A stretch of DNA of 5,744 nt, from positions 1 to 5,744 of the forward strand of contig CAJUJZ010000140.1 of NCBI GenBank assembly GCA_910586745.1, written 5' to 3'. The position numbers and the translations under genes are program-made. This DNA comes from an uncultured Mucispirillum sp. (GTDB lineage Bacteria > Chrysiogenota > Deferribacteres > Deferribacterales > Mucispirillaceae). Below, one piece after another: positions 1-5,744 of the stretch; the stretch's first letter is position 1, and the number at the start of each line of letters is the position of its first letter. The notes under the pieces were generated by a model. The model searched no databases. It was not told where the DNA came from and saw only the letters and a program-made list of their open reading frames with translations.

Positions 1-1
1 T

Positions 2-1111
2 GAATTTAAAAACTTAGATTTATCATTAAGCCGTATTGATAATGCTTTAAAAGAAGCTGGGTTTAATGAAAAAAGTCTTGGCAGCATAATCCATATAGCA
101 GGTACTAATGGTAAAGGGTCTACATCATACTTTTTATACCAGATGCTAAAACTATCAGGATATAAAACTGCCCTCTTTACTTCACCCCATATTTTAAAAA
201 TTAATGAAAGAATTTCTTATAATCTATCAGATATTTCTGATGATTATATGGATAATATTTTTATGCAGTATAAAGATATTATAGTAAAAAATCACCTTTC
301 ATATTTTGAAGCAGTTTTTTTTGAAGCAGTATTATATTTTGCTGCTAAATCACCTGATTTTACAATTTTAGAAACTGGTTTAGGCGGCAGATTTGATGCA
401 ACAAATACAAGTTTAATCAATAATAAGCTGTGCGTAATTACTTCTATAGGGCATGACCATGCAGCATATCTTGGAAATAATATATATGGTATAATTAATG
501 AAAAACTTGGTATTTTAAGGGAAAGCTCTACTCTTGTGCTTGCATATAATAAACCTTTTGTATTAGAACATATAACAAATACAGTTCAAAATAAAATTGA
601 GTTTATAGAAAAAGATATGATTGTCACAGATAAGGACTATCCACATCCTTATAATGAAAATTATACAACATCATCATATATTTATAAATTTTTATTAAAT
701 AAAGACTTTAAATATAATATAGAATTAAAACTTCCACCATGCAGAATGGAAAGGTTAGGAAATATTATATTAGACGGTTCCCATAATATGCCAGGAATCT
801 TAAAAATTAAAGAAACATGGAAAAAACAGAATATCAGTTCTATTATTTTTACAGTTACTAATGACAGAAACATAGAAAATACTGCTGCAATATTAAAACA
901 GGTATCTCCTAATCTTATTGTTACAACTTTACCTGATAACATTAGAAGTATAAAAGAATGCAAAAGCAAAGATGTAACTTTTATTCAGTCACCAATAGAT
1001 GCATTTAAGTATGCTGAAAATAATTTTAAAGGCACTATTTTAATTACTGGTTCATTTTATTTATGTGCATTTATTAAAAATTATATAAACGGTAGCAGAA
1101 ATGAAGTATAA
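2..1111 (+). CDS. folC: Bifunctional dihydrofolate synthase / folylpolyglutamate synthase, 5'-truncated by the window edge
   Basis: This cytosolic Mur-ligase-family enzyme adds glutamate, with ATP, to dihydropteroate and to folates. The frame is open from base 2, so the start lies upstream; 369 residues are visible and only about 10-20 seem missing. Numbering from the codon at base 2, the P-loop HIAGTNGKGST is at 31-41, followed by a TSPH...NERI stretch at 61-71. ETGLGGRFDATN is at 124-135 and HDH at 151-153. EKLGI at 167-171 carries the lysine that is carbamylated in the family. DGSHN (258-262) opens the C-terminal ligase domain, and ITGSFYL is near 348-354. An internal ATG at 143 cannot be the true start because it would remove the P-loop. 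The protein is shorter than the roughly 420 residues of E. coli FolC, with a compressed linker before CRMER (247-251), where relatives usually have a GRxE-like motif. The stop overlaps the start of lptD by 11 bases. Family assignment is secure; substrate range is inferred. Confidence 0.95.
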   Translation, partial: EFKNLDLSLSRIDNALKEAGFNEKSLGSIIHIAGTNGKGSTSYFLYQMLKLSGYKTALFTSPHILKINERISYNLSDISDDYMDNIFMQYKDIIVKNHLSYFEAVFFEAVLYFAAKSPDFTILETGLGGRFDATNTSLINNKLCVITSIGHDHAAYLGNNIYGIINEKLGILRESSTLVLAYNKPFVLEHITNTVQNKIEFIEKDMIVTDKDYPHPYNENYTTSSYIYKFLLNKDFKYNIELKLPPCRMERLGNIILDGSHNMPGILKIKETWKKQNISSIIFTVTNDRNIENTAAILKQVSPNLIVTTLPDNIRSIKECKSKDVTFIQSPIDAFKYAENNFKGTILITGSFYLCAFIKNYINGSRNEV

Positions 1112-3326
1112 AACACTGCTTTTTTTTGTATTCATTTTATTTTATTATATTAATATATTTGCTCAAGTTAATAATACAAATATTTCATATGTGCTTGAAG
1201 CTGACCAGGTAACAAAAGTTGGCGAAAATATATACGAAGCTGTGGGAAATGTTGTGCTGCAGGCTAAAGGTTTAACAATTACAGCTGAAAAAATAATATA
1301 TAATTCTAAAACAACAGAAGTTCAGGCTTCCGACACTGTAAAAATAGAAAGCCCTGAACAAAAATTAGAAGCTGGAAAAATAGTATATAACCTTAATGCA
1401 GAAACAGGAACAGCAGAAGATATTCAAGGGTTTTTAGCACCATTTAACTATCTCTGTGCTAAAAATATGGATAAAACAGGTCCTACCACATTTACTGTAA
1501 CTGATGCTAAAATTTCAGCATGCTCTGGCAGTGTTCCTGAATGGTCGCTTTCAATGTATGAAGGTAAACTTGATATTGATGGATATATGCAGCTAAATCA
1601 TGCTACTGTTAATATATATGACAGCCCTTTTGTTTATGTACCAAAGTTTTTCTATCCTGTATCATCTAATAGAAAAACAGGGTTTTTAATACCTAATATT
1701 GGTTATGATGAAATCATGGGTGCTATGGGGAACTTTCAGTATTTTATCGCACCAGATGTAAATTATGATTTTACTATTGGACTTGGACTTTATTCTGAAA
1801 GAGGTGTGCAGGAACAATTTGAAGCAAGATATGCTCATTCAGATGAAAGTAAATTTTATATTGCAGCAGAACATATAAAAGACTTTGGATCAGAAGCAGA
1901 TACACAGTCTCGCTGGCGTGCAACATTAAAAAATCAGTATGTTCCAGTTGATAATTTATATATTAATTTTAATGGAGATTATGTTTCAGATTATCTTTAT
2001 ACTAGAGATTATGATGACTACTCTATATCTATGTTTAATAAAGAAAACTACCAAAATATGTTTTTTGGTGAATTTAAGCTTAAATATATAAATGATTATA
2101 TTGATACTCAAATATATTACAGGAGGGATATGCTTTATAGAGATACTACAACTGGTTATACACAAAATCAGCTTGTTAGAATGCCATCTATAAGAGTAAA
2201 TAAAATTGTAAAAGAAATACCTTATGTATTTTTAGAATATGACTTATCTTATGACAGATTAATTTCAAAAAATACACAATATTACCATACTACTCAAAAT
2301 AAACCAAAAAGTGAAACAGAATGGGCAATGAACAGGTTTGGCACTTATGGCAGACTTTATGCACCAATCGATGCAAAATTTTTAACAATCACTCCTTCTG
2401 CATATATAGGATATATCAGATGGCAGGACAGCACACTTCCATTTAATTTTCATGATTATTACAGTCCGGATTTTGGAGGCATATATACACTTAATGAAAG
2501 CACTGCAGAAAAATACTGGGGTGGTGCTGATTTAACATTAACAGTAAAAGAAATATATAAAGATTATGGTATATTCAGGCACTCTATACAAAATAACATT
2601 ACTCTTTCATATTCTCCAAAATTAGAACACCCTACTGCTAATAATATTACTAACTACCCTAACCTTTTATTTAATGATGTAACTTCCTACCAAAGCTCTA
2701 TTTCTTATGAGTTTATTACTTCATTAATAGGCAAAGGCTGGAATATTAAATTTACAGCAGAACAAGGCTATGATTTTATGGCAGAAAAAAATAATGTTCT
2801 TCCACTGGAATTAAAATTAGATGCAAATATATTAGGATATTTAACAAATAATACTGAGCTTGACTACAAATACACTGGCACTTTTGAGGAAAATGAACCA
2901 AAAATACAATATTTTTCAAATACCACTACACTTAAATTTCTTAAATACTTTTTTGTAACTGGTTCATATACATATAATGGAGCTATTTATAAAAACATAA
3001 ATTCAAACACATATAATACTACTGCACAAGTATCATCAGGTATAAATATATGGCGTATTGTAGTTCAAGGATATTATAAATGGAGTGGTTATAATACAGA
3101 TATGAGTTTTAATGGATTAATACCTAAAAGCTACGGCGGCTCTATTTTATATAATGCAGAATGCTGGAGCCTTGGTATAAATGCAGAAGTTACACGCTCT
3201 ATTGTTAACTCAATAGATGGAAGATATAATAAAAATGATGTTAAATTTTTCTTATTATTTAGCTTAAGAGGACTTGGAGACAGCAATATTCAAATATTTT
3301 CAATAAATCAAGAAGAACCTATTTAG
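1101..3326 (+). CDS. lptD: LPS-assembly outer-membrane protein LptD (OstA/Imp)
   Basis: LptD is the outer-membrane beta-barrel that, with lipoprotein LptE, inserts lipopolysaccharide into the outer leaflet at the end of the Lpt bridge. The 741-residue product begins with a signal peptide (MKYK plus a hydrophobic stretch, likely cleaved after A21). Residues about 29-125 form an OstA/LptA-like beta-jellyroll with repeated short strands. ACSGSVPEWSL (140-150) matches the E. coli segment containing Cys173. SPFVYVP (175-181) and RKTGFLIPNIGY (191-202) are hallmark LptD segments leading into the barrel, which fills the rest. FSLRGLG (720-726) matches the ELRGL segment near the E. coli C-terminus. 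Only three cysteines are present: 119, 141 and 688. The ATG lies inside the end of folC and has no good Shine-Dalgarno, which suggests translational coupling. No lptE-like lipoprotein gene is visible. Length is close to E. coli LptD (784). Identification is confident. Confidence 0.96.
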   Translation: MKYKTLLFFVFILFYYINIFAQVNNTNISYVLEADQVTKVGENIYEAVGNVVLQAKGLTITAEKIIYNSKTTEVQASDTVKIESPEQKLEAGKIVYNLNAETGTAEDIQGFLAPFNYLCAKNMDKTGPTTFTVTDAKISACSGSVPEWSLSMYEGKLDIDGYMQLNHATVNIYDSPFVYVPKFFYPVSSNRKTGFLIPNIGYDEIMGAMGNFQYFIAPDVNYDFTIGLGLYSERGVQEQFEARYAHSDESKFYIAAEHIKDFGSEADTQSRWRATLKNQYVPVDNLYINFNGDYVSDYLYTRDYDDYSISMFNKENYQNMFFGEFKLKYINDYIDTQIYYRRDMLYRDTTTGYTQNQLVRMPSIRVNKIVKEIPYVFLEYDLSYDRLISKNTQYYHTTQNKPKSETEWAMNRFGTYGRLYAPIDAKFLTITPSAYIGYIRWQDSTLPFNFHDYYSPDFGGIYTLNESTAEKYWGGADLTLTVKEIYKDYGIFRHSIQNNITLSYSPKLEHPTANNITNYPNLLFNDVTSYQSSISYEFITSLIGKGWNIKFTAEQGYDFMAEKNNVLPLELKLDANILGYLTNNTELDYKYTGTFEENEPKIQYFSNTTTLKFLKYFFVTGSYTYNGAIYKNINSNTYNTTAQVSSGINIWRIVVQGYYKWSGYNTDMSFNGLIPKSYGGSILYNAECWSLGINAEVTRSIVNSIDGRYNKNDVKFFLLFSLRGLGDSNIQIFSINQEEPI

Positions 3327-3334
3327 AAGATTTA

Positions 3335-3363
3335 TTGCAAAAAACAAAAAAATATGATATAAT
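3335..3363 (+). promoter_or_regulatory. Sigma70-type promoter for the downstream three genes
   Basis: A perfect -10 hexamer TATAAT (3358-3363) lies exactly 17 bases downstream of TTGCAA (3335-3340), which matches the -35 consensus at four of six positions. Transcription would begin near 3370, about 20 bases before the next start codon. The elements sit inside the 63-base gap after lptD, the only sizeable gap between genes in the window. In such AT-rich DNA a chance -10 match is easy to find; the correct spacing and location raise confidence. It is predicted, not demonstrated. Confidence 0.6.
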
Positions 3364-3389
3364 AACAAAAATGTTTATACAGGAATAAT

Positions 3390-4445
3390 ATGAAAAAAGT
3401 AATAACAATAATAATATTATTAGCTTCTATAATATCTTATGCACCTGAAAGTTATGCATATAATGTTATAGCTACAGGTAAAGCAACTATAAAAAATTTA
3501 AAACTTAGAGATGCTTATTACAATGCATTAAATAATGCAAAACTTGCTTCTATCCGCTGGTATTATAAAGAAAATAAAATTACAAATATGGAAGTAAATG
3601 AAGATTTTTTTAAATTCATAAGAAGTTATTCTGTTTTAGAGCAGAATATTGAAGATAATACAACAGTTTCTGTTAAACTTAAAGTTGACCTTGATGATGC
3701 TGCACTTAAAGACGCAAAGCTTTTATTAAATCAGTATGCTGATTCTGTAGTATATCTGTATAGAGGTATAGATGATACCATACTTCCTGCAAAACAAATA
3801 CAAAATACCATTACAAATACACTTGCAGCTCAGCAGTTTTCTTTAGCAGATCAGGCTTTATTTTTAGGTAAAATAGATGATATATTTGATGAAAAGAAAA
3901 TACATAAAGCATTCAGCAAAATAAACAGTGCTTCTTTAATTATCTTTGATTTTAGAGTTATTGATAATTTAGAAGAATTTAAAGACCCTGATAATACATG
4001 TGAAATAGAAACTACTGTTACTATTACAAACAAAAAAAATAATACTAAAACAATACAAATAGTTACTGGTAATGATAATAATAATATAATTAAATGTTAT
4101 AATAATACAGTTAAACAGGCTGCTTCTGATACTGTTGCTTATGTAAGAGATAAAATTATACAGCTTCCAGAAACAGCTGCAAAACTGCAGAAATATAATA
4201 TTAATTTTATTAATGCAAATAACATTGTATTAACAAAAAATATTATAGATACTCTTTCTCAAAGAGGACTTATTAAATCATATAAAACAGTTTCATACTC
4301 GCAGAAGAATGTTGTTTTTGAAGTAGATTCTTACTTTTCTACAGAAGAATTAAGCAAAAAGATACAAGAATTAAACTTTCCAAAACAACCTAATAAAATA
4401 GAGTTTAATGATAAAAAACTGATACTAGATTTTTCAGTTGAATAA
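3390..4445 (+). CDS. Secreted periplasmic protein of unknown function, FlgT/LPP20-like N-terminal region
   Basis: I do not recognise this 351-residue protein by function. It has a Sec signal peptide (MKK, a hydrophobic core, probable cleavage after SYA at 21-23) and no lipobox cysteine, so it should be soluble in the periplasm or peripherally attached. The mature N-terminus (24-105) starts with a short strand, has an alanine-rich helix (about 40-55) and ends in strand-rich SVKLKVDL (94-101). This layout recalls FlgT N-terminal and LPP20-type domains. Residues about 118-260 form a mixed alpha/beta region holding the only two cysteines (204 and 236), which could pair in an oxidising periplasm. 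Residues about 268-349 read as beta-alpha-beta-beta-alpha-beta, a ferredoxin-like module. These folds are inferred from residue patterns. AGGA at 3381-3384, five bases before the ATG, supports the start. It lies between lptD and the phosphoesterase gene, downstream of its own predicted promoter. An envelope or flagellar accessory role is possible but unproven. Confidence 0.85.
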   Translation: MKKVITIIILLASIISYAPESYAYNVIATGKATIKNLKLRDAYYNALNNAKLASIRWYYKENKITNMEVNEDFFKFIRSYSVLEQNIEDNTTVSVKLKVDLDDAALKDAKLLLNQYADSVVYLYRGIDDTILPAKQIQNTITNTLAAQQFSLADQALFLGKIDDIFDEKKIHKAFSKINSASLIIFDFRVIDNLEEFKDPDNTCEIETTVTITNKKNNTKTIQIVTGNDNNNIIKCYNNTVKQAASDTVAYVRDKIIQLPETAAKLQKYNINFINANNIVLTKNIIDTLSQRGLIKSYKTVSYSQKNVVFEVDSYFSTEELSKKIQELNFPKQPNKIEFNDKKLILDFSVE

Positions 4446-4459
4446 AAACAGGATTTTTT

Positions 4460-5449
4460 ATGATTAACAAACTATTAGAAGCAGTAAAATCAAAACGAAA
4501 AGTTTTAATTCAAACACACAATAACCCAGACCCGGATACTATTGCTGCAGCTTTTGCATTAAAAAACTTACTTACTGCCACATTTAAAAAACGCGTTACA
4601 ATAGCTTATATGGGAGTTATTGGACGGGCAGAAAATAAAGAGTTTGTAAAACTCTGTAAAATTGATATGCACTATATTACAAAATTAAATATTGCCAGGT
4701 ATGATTATCTTATATTAGTAGATACTCAGCCTGGTGCTGGTAATATTTATGAAACAGGTCAAAGACTGCCTGATGCGGTTATAGACCACCATAACCTCCG
4801 TGCAATATCTACAACTATACCATTTAATGATATAAGAACCCATTACGGCTCCACATCAACTATTATTGCAGAATATTATAAAGAACTTGGCATAATACCA
4901 GATAACAATACCGCTACTGCCCTGTATTATGGAATAAAAACAGATACTTTTGGTGCAGGCAGAGGCAATACTCAGGCAGATATGGATATGATAAGCTATG
5001 TATTTCCAAATGCTTCTTTTGCTAAACTTAATAAAATAGAAACACCTGAACTGCCAAGATATTATTTTAAAACTATCCGCAAGGCAGTTGACCAGGCAAT
5101 TATATATAATGATTTAATATTCTGTGATTTAGAAGAAGTTCGAAATGCTGATTTAATAGCAGAAATTTCAGACTATCTTCTTAGAATGAGAGAAGTTAAA
5201 TCATCTTTTGTTGTTGGTAGAATTGACCAGACATGTTATTTTTCTATACGAAATAAAACAAGTAAAAAAGCAGTGGGTACAATAGCTTTAGCCATTGTAA
5301 GAGGTATAGGATATGGCGGCGGACATATGAAATCTGCTGGTGGCCAAATCCCTTTAAAATCAAAAAATTATGAGCAAATAGTTGAAATATTAAAATCTAG
5401 ACTTTTGAAAAAACTAGGTATAAAAAATGCTGAAGAAAAGCACATATAA
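4460..5449 (+). CDS. DHH/DHHA1-family phosphoesterase, NrnA-like
   Basis: This 329-residue cytosolic protein has the two-domain layout of DHH phosphoesterases related to NrnA. NrnA proteins degrade very short RNA (nanoRNA) and, in some members, dephosphorylate 3'-phosphoadenosine 5'-phosphate (pAp). Metal-binding motifs are complete: H20 with D24 and D26 in HNNPDPDTIAA, D88 in ILVDTQ, the signature D109-H110-H111, and D162 in GIKTDTFG. The C-terminal DHHA1 domain carries the glycine-rich substrate-binding motif GGGHMKSAGG (286-295). The first motif reads NPDPD rather than the NPDGD usual in characterised NrnA, so it probably belongs to a sister subgroup whose substrate I cannot assign; I therefore give no symbol. 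The start follows AGGA (4450-4453) by six bases and lies 14 bases after the previous stop, so it is probably co-transcribed. No truncation or missing catalytic residue is seen. Confidence 0.92.
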   Translation: MINKLLEAVKSKRKVLIQTHNNPDPDTIAAAFALKNLLTATFKKRVTIAYMGVIGRAENKEFVKLCKIDMHYITKLNIARYDYLILVDTQPGAGNIYETGQRLPDAVIDHHNLRAISTTIPFNDIRTHYGSTSTIIAEYYKELGIIPDNNTATALYYGIKTDTFGAGRGNTQADMDMISYVFPNASFAKLNKIETPELPRYYFKTIRKAVDQAIIYNDLIFCDLEEVRNADLIAEISDYLLRMREVKSSFVVGRIDQTCYFSIRNKTSKKAVGTIALAIVRGIGYGGGHMKSAGGQIPLKSKNYEQIVEILKSRLLKKLGIKNAEEKHI

Positions 5450-5454
5450 GGAGG
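5448..5454 (+). promoter_or_regulatory. Consensus Shine-Dalgarno of the rubredoxin gene, overlapping the previous stop codon
   Basis: AAGGAGG is a full-length match to the anti-Shine-Dalgarno and lies six bases before the rubredoxin ATG. Its first two bases are the last two of the phosphoesterase TAA stop. The other starts in the window have only AGGA or no clear site, so this gene should be translated more strongly than its neighbours. The site also fixes the ATG at 5461 as the start. Confidence 0.85.
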
Positions 5455-5460
5455 AAAACT

Positions 5461-5625
5461 ATGAAAAAATATGTTTGCAATGTATGCGGCTGGATTTATG
5501 ACCCAGCTATAGGAATACCAGAAGATGGAATAGCTCCTGGCACAGCATTTGAAGATTTACCAGATGACTGGGTTTGTCCACAATGTTTTGTTAGTAAAGA
5601 TGAATTTTCTCCACTAGAAGATTAA
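5461..5625 (+). CDS. Rubredoxin
   Basis: This is a 54-residue mononuclear iron electron carrier of the cytosol. Members of the family pass electrons to rubrerythrin, superoxide reductase or oxygen-reducing flavoproteins in anaerobes; no such partner is visible here. The four iron ligands are C6 and C9 (CNVCG) and C39 and C42 (CPQC). Family hallmarks GIAPGTAFEDLPDDWVCP (23-40) and KDEF (46-49) are present, and length matches the usual 52-55 residues. Two positions are unusual: W11 replaces the common tyrosine after the first knuckle, and F43 replaces the normally conserved glycine after the second CPxC. The gene starts 11 bases after the phosphoesterase stop, has a consensus Shine-Dalgarno, and is followed at once by a terminator, so it ends the operon. 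It is too short for many gene finders but is unmistakable by motif. Confidence 0.97.
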   Translation: MKKYVCNVCGWIYDPAIGIPEDGIAPGTAFEDLPDDWVCPQCFVSKDEFSPLED

Positions 5626-5634
5626 TCAATAATA

Positions 5635-5670
5635 AAAAAAGACTGTTGAATTTTTTCAACAGTCTTTTTT
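5635..5670 (+). terminator. Rho-independent terminator ending the operon, potentially bidirectional
   Basis: GACTGTTGAA (5641-5650) pairs perfectly with TTCAACAGTC (5655-5664) around a TTTT loop, giving a 10-bp stem, followed by six T residues (5665-5670). The A-run before the stem (5634-5640) pairs with this T-tract and would serve as the U-tract for a transcript from the other strand. It begins about 10 bases after the rubredoxin stop. The stem is only moderately GC-rich but perfectly paired. Confidence 0.93.
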
Positions 5671-5744
5671 CATTCTACTTATTTTAACTATTTTTAACTA
5701 CTATTATCTTATCTGCTTATTTTATAGATAAAATTAATAAAAAC
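5671..5744. other. AT-rich non-coding tail with a short direct repeat
   Basis: No gene is recognisable in these 74 bases. TTTTAACTA occurs twice (5682-5690 and 5692-5700) with a 10-base period. All reading frames on both strands meet stops quickly, although a few codons of a converging minus-strand gene end could lie at the edge. I see no promoter with good spacing. Confidence 0.4.

Noticed and set aside
304..330. Near-tandem 15-base repeat (TTTTGAAGCAGT twice) in folC, giving FEAV twice
   Set aside because: The protein segment has the same length as in typical FolC proteins, so it is not an inserted duplication but a coincidence of similar codons.
682..969. Minus-strand open frame of 95 codons opposite folC
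   Set aside because: It lies entirely within a well-supported folC region, has no recognisable domain, and its hydrophobic look is expected from the complement of AT-rich coding sequence.
1120..1127. Run of eight T in the lptD signal-peptide codons (with similar runs at 315-322 and 4032-4039) as possible phase-variation tracts
   Set aside because: Runs of this length are expected in DNA this AT-rich, the frames are intact, and switching off lptD or folC would be harmful.
3371..3388. Five-codon leader peptide (MFIQE) upstream of the secreted-protein gene
   Set aside because: It has no ribosome-binding site, no regulatory codon run and no attenuator hairpin, and it would start right at the predicted transcription start.
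3851..4033. Minus-strand open frame of 60 codons opposite the secreted-protein gene
   Set aside because: It is antisense to a coherent gene, short, and lacks any recognisable motif, so it is a shadow frame.
4068..4108. AAT-rich microsatellite-like stretch coding for an asparagine-rich loop
   Set aside because: It is imperfect and in frame, and it matches general AT-rich codon use; there is no sign of a structured repeat array.
5382..5424. TTGAAA and TATAAA elements before the rubredoxin gene as a separate promoter
   Set aside because: No pairing of the hexamers gives a spacing near 17 bases; the candidates are about 31 or 8 bases apart.
5700..5744. Promoter for a downstream gene at the right edge (TAAAAT at 5729-5734)
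   Set aside because: No acceptable -35 hexamer lies at the right distance, and the match is unremarkable for this composition.

Overview
The window is a compact, strongly AT-rich (roughly 30% GC by eye) bacterial segment. All five genes lie on the + strand and end at one rho-independent terminator near the right edge. An LPS-transport outer-membrane protein (LptD) and a second secreted protein indicate a Gram-negative (diderm) cell. The rubredoxin suggests an anaerobe or microaerophile. The base composition and gene mix would suit an AT-rich gut or sediment lineage such as Deferribacterota (Mucispirillum-like). That placement comes from memory and general character, not from a search, and is tentative.

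Layout: (1) positions 2-1111, folC, bifunctional folate/folylpolyglutamate synthase, cut at its 5' end by the window edge; (2) 1101-3326, lptD, overlapping folC by 11 bases; (3) 3327-3389, a short intergenic gap with a convincing sigma70-type promoter; (4) 3390-4445, a secreted periplasmic protein of unknown function with three apparent domains; (5) 4460-5449, a DHH/DHHA1 phosphoesterase of the NrnA-like group; (6) 5461-5625, a 54-residue rubredoxin with a consensus Shine-Dalgarno; (7) 5635-5670, a terminator hairpin; (8) 5671-5744, an AT-rich non-coding tail with a short direct repeat.

The genes form a tight transcription unit but not one obvious pathway: folate polyglutamylation, outer-membrane LPS assembly, an unknown envelope protein, nucleotide or short-RNA turnover, and electron transfer. 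The internal promoter at 3335-3363 could transcribe the last three genes separately from folC-lptD. I see no mobile element, CRISPR array, RNA gene, toxin-antitoxin pair or defence system, and I do not think the window contains a clear new system. The points most worth a second look are the unknown secreted protein beside lptD, the single C-terminal cysteine of LptD, a glycine-to-phenylalanine change in the rubredoxin metal site, and a compact FolC with altered motifs.
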